NCBI RefSeq assembly: GCF_037126465.1
Contig: NC_088202.1
Coordinates: forward strand, 117,442,123-117,506,122
Length of the DNA stretch: 64,000 nucleotides
Reading direction: 5' to 3'
Source: Ornithodoros turicata
Lineage: Eukaryota; Arthropoda; Arachnida; Ixodida; Argasidae
The notes under the pieces: generated by a model
What the model was told of the DNA's origin: nothing
The model's database searches: none
What the model saw: only the letters and a program-made list of their open reading frames with translations
Shown here: one piece after another, positions 38,001-50,000 of the stretch
How the letters are laid out: every line of letters begins with the position of its first letter
How positions within the stretch are numbered: the stretch's first letter is position 1
Program-made: the position numbers and the translations under genes

Positions 38001-41000
38001 GAATAGGCCAACATTAGTGGGGGGGGGGGGTCCCATGAGAGTTGTGTGCAGGTACCACTAGGGGCACTACCGATGAACATCCATATGGGACATCGTTTCC
38101 GTTTCCGCATCGATAGTTCCCGTAGCGGTTCTCGGATACAACACCTCACCTGAGGTCCGCCATGTTGCCCTATTCGGATACTCGGAAGGCGATGGTTTCC
38201 TCGTTCTGTGTATTTTTTACGAAGAATATGGCTCTTACGATCTTTCTGTAGCTTTCGCACGTATAAGTGCGCCATCGTGCACCAGCGGAAGTTTGTCAGG
38301 TAAGCAGACAACGAGTTCCGTGTGCAAACTGCCACTGCAGGTTATTTGCACACACCTTGTACTTCTGGGTACTGCGGATGCACATTCAAGTTTACCACGA
38401 TCGAAAGTTACGTAGCCAATACGGCGGACCGATACGGGAATACACATTGTAGGTAGGAAGCCACTTGTTGCATGTTTCGACGGCTCAAAGGTCGGGTGCA
38501 CCTCGAAATAAAGTGATCGAAATCCCCGTTGCAAAATAAACTACATGCATGGTCGCGCGCGGGAAAATACCAACAGAGTACCTAACCTGGACATAGAGAT
38601 GCAAACACCTAACTTGAAATAACCTAATTAAAAACTCACCAACAGGCTGTTCCGTCGTGTCCGCCCTCATGCTAAGCCGCTAGAATGTGGCTTTCGTTCG
38701 CTAAAACGTCTTCGACAGACATTGAAAACCTCTTAATTTGAGTGGTTAAATAGTGATGTCGGATTTTTAAATCCGAGACCGTGGATTTCGAGATCGGGAA
38801 TTTCTCAACCGGGAATATCGGGGTCCTCTACAGAGGTCACTTTGCATCGCATCTTGTTCCGCTGGTGTCTTGACTGATCTATATATGACACAGTCGTCGG
38901 CGAAGAGTTGATGTAACGCTGCCTGCGAGGTCACTGATATAGTATGGAACAGGGATGGGCAGTATTTAAATACATTGTAATTAAAATACTATTTAAAATA
39001 TAAATACATGTATTTATATTTTGTATTTAAATACAGACTTGAAAAATGTATTTATAATTATATTTAAATACCAATTTTCGGGTATTTATTCTTGTAAATA
39101 CTTTATAAATACTCTTAAATACAGAATATACTGACTCATATCTTAAAGTTGCCCTGCATTTGACCTTTCGGGAAGAAGGGCGAGTTTGAGGCGCAATTAT
39201 GCCGGGTTCGTGCTAGCATGCGCATGCGACAAACAATTTTAGATGGTGAGTTTTTCACTGTTGTTGCGGACAACGGTCGTGACTACCCTATTGCATTGTT
39301 CTACGAAGCATCTTCGTCAAATTTAATACAAGCATTTGTTGATCGGCACCTGTGGAGATGCTGTTCTCCTTTGCGAATCTGATTGTATGGCCGAACAGAA
39401 GATGCCTAAAAGAAGCAGTCTTTGAGAAATTTCTAATATTAAAATCGCCATGATAATCGAACAAATAAATGTTATTCTTTCTCGCTGATTTGTCCTTATG
39501 ATCATAATTATTTCTATTATTCCAGATGACATCTTCCTCACAGTATTTATGGTAGTAGTTACGGTATTTAAATACAGTATTTATATTTTGTATTTAAATA
39601 CTCATGTTGAAAACTATTTATGAAGAGTATTTAAATACCCCTGTCAACAAAGTATTTTGTATTTATATTTAAATACTCAAAAAATGTATTTATGCCCATC
39701 CCTGGTATGGAAGAAAGAAAAAAAAAAAAAAAGAACCGGACCTGTAACATCGTACCCTGTGGGACACCAGAAGGTACGCGACAGAAGGACGATTCATAGC
39801 TTTTAACCGCTGTCGATTGGAGTCTGTTTGGATAAGAAGTTGTGGATCCAAGAGAGTACGTGGCTGTCAAGGTTAAGTTGGGAAAGTTTTAGCATTAATT
39901 AATCCTGCATGGGGTAACATAATCAAAGGCTTTTGAACTGCATGGTGAACTTCATCATCATCTCTGTTCTTCCCTGGTCATCATCCCTTTGTTTTCTCAT
40001 CATCTCATCATCTGTTTGTACTTTCTGTGTGTAAGCGTACAGGAGTAGCCAGTTCGACTTCGTCGAAACTTACATCCTCATTTTATTCTCTATCACATCA
40101 CTATCACCATCAGGATCAAAAGTTTTTGCAGAGTCTAGAACTATCACGTCTACCTGTGTTTTGTATTCATATCGAAATAAAGATCATGGATGAAACCTGC
40201 TAACTGGGTCTCGCACGAGCAATTTGTCCCTGGAACCGCGTTGGCAAGGGGAAAAGTACGAGTTAGATAATATATTAATAACATTATTTTTGTTCAGGTA
40301 CCCAAAACAACCACTAGGGTCTTCTTATTAGTGCACCACAATAATATGTGGAGGAAAAATATAAAAGTTGGTTTAGAGAAAGAATAACGATACGAGGAGT
40401 TTGGCCAATCACCCAATAATCGAACCAAAGCGTTCGCATTGAGTTCCCATTTTATGAAACATACGAAAGATAACGTTAGGCCTACATGACTTCGAAACGA
40501 CCCCAAGCAGCACAATGTACTGAAGGTCGAGTGGAATAGGGATGGACGGGTAGGTGGAAGACCTTGAACAAACTCGTGAAACTAAAGAACATTGATAAGA
40601 CACATACCGTCCATCCCTATTGCACTCGACTTTCAGTACATTGTGCTGCTCAGGACTGGTCCAGAAATGGATAGTACCGATGGATGAAGGTAGGGAAGGC
40701 CGATCCCTGCACATAGGAACAAGTTGTACTCACGCACGCACGGCAGCATACGAGAGATAGGCAGATTTCGCTCGACGGCGTGTTTATCTTTTACCGAAGC
40801 ACACAGCAGCAGAATCAGTGCCTCTGGTGTCACAGCCATAAATGATATTATACCATAAAGAACTTCCTTCCTGATAACCGCTGTGTATCGTGCGCGGCGG
40901 GAAATAGGAAGAGTCCCCAAGGCACGCTATAAAGAGAGCAGTGTGTGTACACAACCGTCTGCTCATCTAAACGCGCTATTGGTATTATTTCCTTCGCGCT

Positions 41001-44000
41001 CCGGTTCACCGACCTATATAGCCAGAACATGGCCCTTCTCGTCAGATTCCCTCTTACACAGCACCGTTTCACGAAGGGAAGCAGAACCCAGTATTATAGC
41101 AACGTACACCTGCGAGTGTTGCCGTTCCGCAGAAGGAAGGTTGTTGCTTGGGACATGGTATAGCGTGTCTAGGCGGTGACATTTCCGCAAATGTCTCCTA
41201 AGATTCTGATCATCGGTCGTTGAGCCTGCTCATTCGGTAGCGGGCAGTACTGGAAAGTGACGAGAATTGCGGAGTGGCCAGATTGCTGTTTGCAAATGGT
41301 CTGACTCCAATAGGTAGCGTTCGCTATAATTAGATGAGATTAGAAAGATGGAGGTGTTAAAGGTCAGCTATGCCGATATCCGAAATAGTCGAAACGGTTG
41401 TGATATTCTGAAAGCCCACATCCAGTTCGCCCCAAAATGCACCTTCATTCTCTCAGTTCGGTACAGTACCATGTCAAAAAAATAGATAATTCATTCCGAG
41501 ACACACATGGGCGCAGCCATTTTTATGGCGTAGATGCACCCGAACGGGCATTGTGACGTGTACGCGCCTTCGTACTTGTCAGTGGATTTCAGCTACGGCT
41601 TCTCGCGGCTTCACGTATCTGTGCTTGAAGATGGCGGACAGCCGGGTTCCACCGTTCCGCGATAAGTAAACAGTGCAGCAGCTGCGAACTCATTCGCGAA
41701 CCAACCTCTGTGCGATGTTGTGACTGGAATTCTTCGTTTGTGTTTTGTGAGCACGTACAATTTGTGTCAAGTCGCGTCTGCGTTAGCCCCTTTACAGCAC
41801 TTGCCCATTGTAGAGACTGACGTTTCGATGCCGTGTTAGCAAGAAAATGCCGACAGCGTTTTATTCCTGCAGGAAAAAATTGTGCTATGTATTTGAGGAA
41901 CCGCATACTGCTATGGGACAAGTTTTACGTACGATTTATCAATGTGCAACAGCGTCGACGATGGTATGTAGCGACGAGAGACGTAAAACGAAATACAAAT
42001 CACATTTTAAAGTTTTTGTGGGATTCTGTGCATTTTCCAGAAGCTTTCTTTGAATCACACCTCCACGCTGCGTTGTGTGGCACGCTACAGACTACTGCAT
42101 TTTATGTCTAACATCTGGATATTGTTTGTAATGAGCACCGTCGCACAAAAACATGCACACGAAAACTCCAGTAGTCATGTGGTTGCACACTATGCAGACG
42201 CAAAAGAAGTACCAGAGCACATATTGTCACTTAGAAATGGTGTTTTTAGAAATGTGGTGTCTGAAGAGTTAGGGCATAGCATAGATCCTAGAAATCAGGT
42301 GCACCTTATCCTTCTGTATAGTGCTCTTTCAATTCACAACTCAGCCCATGGGGTGTAAAAGTGTTAGAGGCAATTATGTGACTTGTCGTCCTGGGTGACA
42401 TCACTGGCCAGCCTCGGAATTAATTCCGTGCTCAGGAATTATTGTACAAATCACTTTGTATGTAGGACATGATAAGCAATATGTAAGTTGCAACCTTGTC
42501 TGCAGCATTCTCGATGGCCTCTTACCTTTACAGTCAGAGACACGTTACCAAACCATTTAAAAAGGGCACCCTTACAGGGGCCGTGTAACTTGAGTTTTTA
42601 ATTTATAAAAATATAAGTATACAATATGTAATGTGAAATTTGGGTGGCAATCATAAGGCCGAAACTCATAAGGCAGAATTATCGGAAGGCCGAAAATGAA
42701 AAGGCCGAAAAATCAAAACACCGAACAATCAGAAGGCCGAAAATTCAGAAAACCGAACTATCAGAAGGCCGAAAAGTCAGAAAACCGAATTATCGAAAGG
42801 CCGAAATATAAGGAACCCTGGATACGAAAACCTTTATTCCAACTGCGATAAAAAATTAGCTCTACAAATTAAGTAGGATAGACTTGCTGTGAATTAATAC
42901 AGCAAATAAATTATTTCACCGAACTTCGCGTTAATAACGTACTTTCGATCACTTAGGGGAAAACAAAAAAAGGAAAAGTAACGCTAGAATCTACCATCAT
43001 TGTGCCCTTTTAACTTTTCCACATTTATTTCTGGTGAACAGGGAATATCTCACTAGAAAAGAAGACATTTGTGCGTTGTTTGGCAAGCAAATAAATATAT
43101 TTATTTGCATTTTCCATCAATCAACAATGTTGTGACCTGGTGCAAATATTAATGTCAACAACGAAAGTACTTACAAATTATTCCTATATGCTCAAATGCA
43201 GATATGACAATTCTGTTTTTCTACCTCAGCACAGTACAGTTTCAAAATTAACAAACTGCACAGCATCAGTAATCTTAAAGTATCTCAAGAGGGGAATCAC
43301 ATAAAGCTCCAATAATAGACTGTGCAAACAAAGCTAAAAAAAAAAAAAACGAAGTACTTCAAGAAAAATCTGAATAATCGGTTGCCGTTGTGATATGTAC
43401 TACTATGCACTGTTAATGAATGGAACATGTTACCTCATTGCATTGCCTCCATGTGAGCACTAGAACAGGCAGCTTTTTAGGTCGCTCTTTTCGTTTTTTT
43501 CTATTATCTTTTTCTTATTTTCTGTTTTTGCAATAGCAAGCATGGCCATAGTGAAACACAAGCAGCCAAGGACAGGATGAGACATCTGCAATGCGACTGC
43601 TAGCTCTAAACTGATATATTTATTAGCAGGCTCTGGAATACACACATATATGCTGCTAAGCAAATGACAATTTAACCAATAGAATAATAGACAAGAAAAA
43701 AGGGTTATATATCTTCCCCTATCCTCATTCTATTTCACAGGCAGCCCTAGTATCATTCTGAGTGTGTCCGTGCGTTCCCTTTGAGATAACGTATCTCAGA
43801 CAGAAGCGAATCCAACAGCGGACTGCTTACACATGCAACTGTCTTGGATTTCTCTAACCACTTCTTATTTAACCGCTGCCTTGAGCTGTGTGTTCTGGAA
43901 ATTTAGGCAGCATCCAGAGTCCCTGCAATGTGTTGCCATGTTTCTCGAGGGCATCAAAAGTTGTCCTTGGCTGCCTGTGTTTCACTATGGCTCTCAGATA

Positions 44001-47000
44001 CAAAGTACCCCATTTCAACACAGTAGAAAACACAGATTTGTAAATAGCATATGTTGATTGCACTGTACATACCCCCCATATAAAGGATTATAGTGGATAC
44101 TACATCTCGTGCGATAATGTCAGGAACACAAGAAAACTAGATTTGAAACCACTCTTACGTCGTAGTAGTAGTATTTGTGTGAAGCTACGCAATTCCTGTC
44201 CTGCAAATAATTTAAACCATATGTTTCATCTGCCAGCGTGATGATCCCCTGAAAAGCAATTCACACTTGGCGGGAACTACCGGTTCTGAAACCTATCCCT
44301 GACATGTGTAGCCATCAGGGAGGAAACCCAAGGGCTGCGGTGGAAAAGACAAACACACATGGGCTATGTTCTCACTGTGTATCAGCTGCTCTGGCTACTA
44401 AGAACATGTTCCAAATTACTATAACATGGCTTGACATGATACGCCGGCGAAAGCTAACCACCGAATTTACCATAACATGACAGTTCCCTTCCTGCATTCA
44501 TGCGCTACCATTCAACCCACATAAACAGTGTACTGAATTTTTTATAGCATTACACGTCGTTTGACAGAACTTGAATAAGATTATATAGCACATGATAAAA
44601 GTAGAGTAAACATAATGTGCAGAAAAAATGGCTAGGAAGCAAGCGAGCTGGTGAAGATGATGCATAATGTAAAACCCCGAGACTAGGGAACACAAAGGGA
44701 CGTGTTTGTGTCTGTCCCTTCGTGTTCCCTAGTCTTGGGGTTTTACATCATGCATAATGTGCAGCTTTCCATTCACGCTTAATGGCCGTAGCAGTAATGC
44801 ATGTAGGCCACTGCTAAGTTGTGTTGAGAAACACTACTTTATGTTTGCCATGTCTAAATGAAACGTACCTGACCTGATCCAAATTAACCGTTCTGAGTCT
44901 GGAACACACAAAGAGAAAAACGCAACACACGCCACAATATTAACAGATAGGCAAATGAGCTGTGGTGAGCTCCACCTTGGGACAAAGTCAACAAGTAATT
45001 CACCAAAAGTCAATGAGCGCCTGAAATGTAACACCTCTGACTGGTAGCAGGACGGTCCACGTTCAATTCCTGGTGCTAGCACTGACTGGCTTTTTCATGA
45101 ATTACTTGTTGAAGTTTCGATGTGCTTGAGAACCATTCGTCAACCATTGTATCCTCGGGAGGTGGTGAGGGTTTGTCATCCCAAAGAGACTCCCTTTCTG
45201 GCATGTGTCCTTATGGATGCTCATCACTGCAGAAAAAAAAAAAAAGATAAAGCATTTAATGACAAGAAATGGATAGTCGTATTTACTGTATAATGATTGT
45301 GCACAACAGAAAGAAGACTTTCGCCCAGAAGGCTGTACATCTTGAGGTCTAACATCAAATTACAAAATTCCAGAATATATGACATGTTGTAATGTAGAGA
45401 ATAAGTAGAGTTATTGAGTTGTCGAGTTGAGCTCTCAGCTCAACTCGACAACTCAATAACTCTACTTGATAGGGGGGAGTTGTACCCCCGTTTTATTTTA
45501 TTATATATGATTGTATAATTATTTTTATGTCTGTACCAACCCTCGCTCTCTACATTACAACATGTTTTATACATTCTGGGATTTTGTAACTTCATGTTAG
45601 ACATTAACAAGAGTAGCCTTGCGCACGAAAGTCTCGTCTCATTAAAATTTAGATGCTCTCAACAGACTTCTTTCTGTTGTGAATCTCTATCGCAGCATAC
45701 CTGCATATTGCTGTTCGACGTACTGTGACTTTGCAGTAAGAGTATGGACTTTGGGTAAATAGACTACACAACACTGCTCAGGTATTTTTGCCTATCGAAC
45801 AGTATGTATGTATACAGTATGCACACAGTATTTGTGCACCGGACCCACTAAAAATGTAGTGAATGTGGCATTGCCCACGGTAATGCACCAAGTTGAACAC
45901 AATTATTGTAGAATCCAGGTATTTTAGCTTACATGTCAAGCCAGTACCACATCCAGTGTGAAGTTGTGACAAATAAAGTTTCCATTTTTCTTAGCTCTCA
46001 GACCACAGACAGTGAATTAATAAGAGTAGACAATGTTAACATGAATTCTGGGCTATTCTTCAATTAGAGATTCACAGATAGTAAAGGCACCTTCTTCATT
46101 GGACGTTGATGACACTGAAAATTCTAAAACGTTATCAGAGGCGACATCAGCTTCGGTGTGTCAAAGGATTGTATGTCCAACAGTAATCCAGCTAACAGTA
46201 ACAAAAATGTGCAAAAGACAAATTAACTGAACTAATGTAGCATAGCTTCTATATCAGACAGTGAAGCTTGTAACACCCCATCCACAGGAACCAGAGTCCA
46301 GACAGCAAAAGTGCTTGAACTGGGAGATAGCAGCTAATCAGAATGGCGACCTTTGTTTTCCACTCTGAAAGCACAGGTTGTAACTTTGAGGGCAGATTTA
46401 AAAGTAGTGTCAAGATGTCTGCATGCGAGTACACATGAAAAGTTGAACATAGGTGAATATTCAAATTATAACATCACATTGTCATACCTGTTTGTGGAGG
46501 TAGACTGCAACTAACGTGTCAGCAATTTCTTCATGCACCAGATGCAAGCCAGATCATGCTTCATTTCCGCCTTCAGCGTGCACCTGTGATAATTCAGAAG
46601 TTAGATTATCAATACTATTGTGTTGTTAATCGTGGTTATATCAGAGTAAGCGCAGTAGGACAGCTGCACAATCGATTCATTAAGCTTGCTATTTTTTTTG
46701 CTCTCGATTTTTTGACTTGATCCTTCGTGGCACGTTCAAAATGTTGTGCGTCGGGCACCTCATCAGACGATTTCGTGCCGAGATTCCAAATTGCCTGTGG
46801 AGTCGCGCGTAACCTATGATAACATTCGTGGACGAAATCCTTGCAGTGGAAATTAGCAGGCACCACTGTCAGCCAAGAGCTTCGCACTCTTCGGTCTTTT
46901 GGCAGCTTACAATAGTTAACACTTGAATGCTCCGATGAATTGTTCTAACAGCGTAGCACCATCGCATCTTCGACAACTTCGCCGTGGCATATCACGTATC

Positions 47001-50000
47001 ATATCGCTCCAGCCCATAAAAGGCAAGGTCAGAACAAGGAAGTGCACTTTGCAAACGACGCAGTGCCAAAAAAAAAATATTCACATGCTTTGTTTCCGGC
47101 TTAGCAACAACATTTATTTATTTATTTATTGTTAATACGTTAAAAGCCCGAGGGCATTACATAACGGAGGTGGGCACACGGTAAGTATACAGAAAAAATT
47201 AAGAGGAAACAGAGTGAGAGATGGAGAAAACAAGACGTACAATATGCTGTAAGGTATGTACATATAAACAGAATACACAACAGTTATACAATACATACAA
47301 TGCAATATATAAGACACAATAAAATATACACAAGGATACACAATACAGGTTAGCGCAACGAAATACCTAGTAAGACAGCTACAGATTGCTTAAAATGAAT
47401 TGGGTCAGTCAGGGTAACAAAGTCGCCGGGGAGGTCATTCCAGAGTCGAGATATGCGAGGGATGAAGGATTCGTAATAGTAATTAGTCCTCGAGGAATGA
47501 ACTACGACTTTGAATGGATGATCGAGACGTTCAGAGACGTACGATGGAGGGTTTAACATTAAAGAGTGCAAATATGTGTTATGAAATATTTTATGGAAAA
47601 GGGAGAGTCCGGATAAAGAACGACGTAGGCTTAGAGGGGGTAGGGAAAGGGATTGCTTCATTGCCGTGACGCTGGAGTTAGTGCTGTAGTCGTTGAGAAT
47701 GAAGCGTGCGGCGCGATTCTGGACGTTCTCGATGGAATTTATCAGAGTTGCGTGGTAAGGATCCCAGATGGACGCAAAATATTCCAGTTTAGGTCTTACC
47801 AGGGTAGTGTAGGCTAGTTTCTTAACTGATGGGGGTGCTAGCTTTAGACTGCGTTGTAAGAATCCTAACGAACGATTAGCTTTAGATATGATGTAAGCGA
47901 TATGGTTTGACCAAGTGAGGTTAGCTGTTAAGATAATACCGAGATACTTAAATGAGGAGACGCGCTCAAGGTCACAGGAACCAAGATGATAAGGTACAAT
48001 GGCTGGTATTCGACGTGTGAACGACATAATTTTGCATTTGTTTGAGTTAACAGGTAAAAGCCAGTTCGATCACCAGGCTTGTACTTTATCAAGGTCGCTT
48101 TGGATGTGGTTATGATCTGAGACTGATGTTATTTTCCGGTAGATAACGCAGTCGTCTGCGAAGAGGCGAACAGTCGAAGATAAGCCAATCGGAAGGTCGC
48201 TAATATATATTAAGAAAAGTAGAGGGCCGATAACGGAACCTTGAGGAATGCCGGATGTTACTTGAGTGATGTTAGATGACGTGTTATTGACGACAACAAA
48301 TTGCGATCTATTTGACAGGAAATTTCGTATCCATTGCAGAACCAACGGATCCAGATTTAGTGTTGCTAGTTTCATTAATAGGTGGTCATGGGGAACACGG
48401 TCGAAAGCTTTCGCGAAGTCAATGAATATGGCATCCACCTGGAATCCCATGTCTAAGGTAGAGAGGATGTCGTTAGTTAGGCCTGCCAGCTGTGTCTCGC
48501 ATGAATAGTCGCGCCTGAAACCATGCTGATAAGGAAAGAAAAAAATATCCTCAAGGAAAACAATGTTTTCTCAGTGTATCCTCAACATAACAGCTGTTCG
48601 CTTATGTACGATGCACAGAGGACGAAACGAAAGAAGCCAAGCGGCCAAGCCAGGAGTCCAGCCAAGCCAAAGACAGATAAACCGAGAGCAGTGACGTCGG
48701 TGCGCCCGTGCGCAGGGTTTGCCGACGGTCTGACGGCCGGGCGTGGGAACTAAAAAAACTGTTTTCTAAAAAACTACGAACAGTTGGAGCAAGATATTTC
48801 GCACACATATTCAGTGTTCGGTAATGAACACACAGCGCGAGTATCGCTGAGTACTGCGGCACTTCAAAATCGGCATATCTGACCTTTAAAGCAAGATCAT
48901 ACAGGGTGTTTCACATAAATCCCGCGGGTGAATAATTCGCGAACAGGGGGCGCTATCGAGGAACATTTTCTCTGGTAAAGATCCTTGAGACGTCGGTCAC
49001 GACCTGAGCAGTGTGCGGCTCGGTTTTGCATACGCTCATTAATTAAATAAAAATCGTAACATATAAATTTTTCTTCCGCCGCTTTCGGAACCTCTATTTT
49101 ACGTATCGAGACCTTCAGCGAAACATATCCCAGGAAAAAAAATGCTTCGACACTTAGTTCATTTTTTCAGTAATTAATTGGTTTCGCTTTGCAAATTTCT
49201 TGCGCGGAGTAGCTAATAATCCACTTTTTCTCTCAACTGTCCGACACTGTAGTCAGTGGCATCATAAGTCATACACTTGACCCCGCCCCCACACAAGAAT
49301 CGCTCCGCGCGCGCGAATGTAGTGCGGCGCGGCCAAGTGGGAACTTGGGGGGAAAGAGAGAGCCGGCACTACATCACGAGGCGGGGCGTCGTTCAAAGGC
49401 TCATAGCCAATCGCAAGAGCCTTCCACGGATCAGTGGGCGGTCCCAATTGTAGGAGTTAAGTTGTCACTGACTATAGATTGCGTGTTCATCCGCTCAGTT
49501 CACAAGCCGGGAACAACTAGAATCATCGTGGTAAAGGGGTACCGCCACACTCACCCAGCGATAAAACGCGCACACCCTGACAGCCAGGTAGACATGGGGA
49601 CGGGACGACGAAAGGGAACTCGTTGTTGTTCCCCGTCTTCCGGCACCCCTGCGTACGAACCTTGCGAGCGGACGAACACGTAATGTAGTGTCGGATAGTT
49701 GAGCGAAGGAGCGCATTTTTACGCTACTGCGCGCAAAAGATATGTAAACCGGAACCAATTAATTACTCGAAAAAAGCACTAAGTGTCGAAGCAGGCTCTT
49801 TCCTATGTTTCACTGAAGGTCTCGATACGTAGAATAGAGGCTCCGAAAGCGTCAGACGTAAAATTTAAAAGTTCTGATTTTAATCGATTAATGAGCGTAT
49901 ACAAATGAGCAGCTCACTGCTCAGCTCACAGCAGATGTCCCAAGAATCTTTGCCAAAGAGGAACCGCTTCGATGGCGCTACCTGTTTACGAATTATTCAG

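Noticed and set aside
37937..38534. Host gene on the minus strand
   Set aside because: Two overlapping frames in different phases, no splice logic and no known domain.
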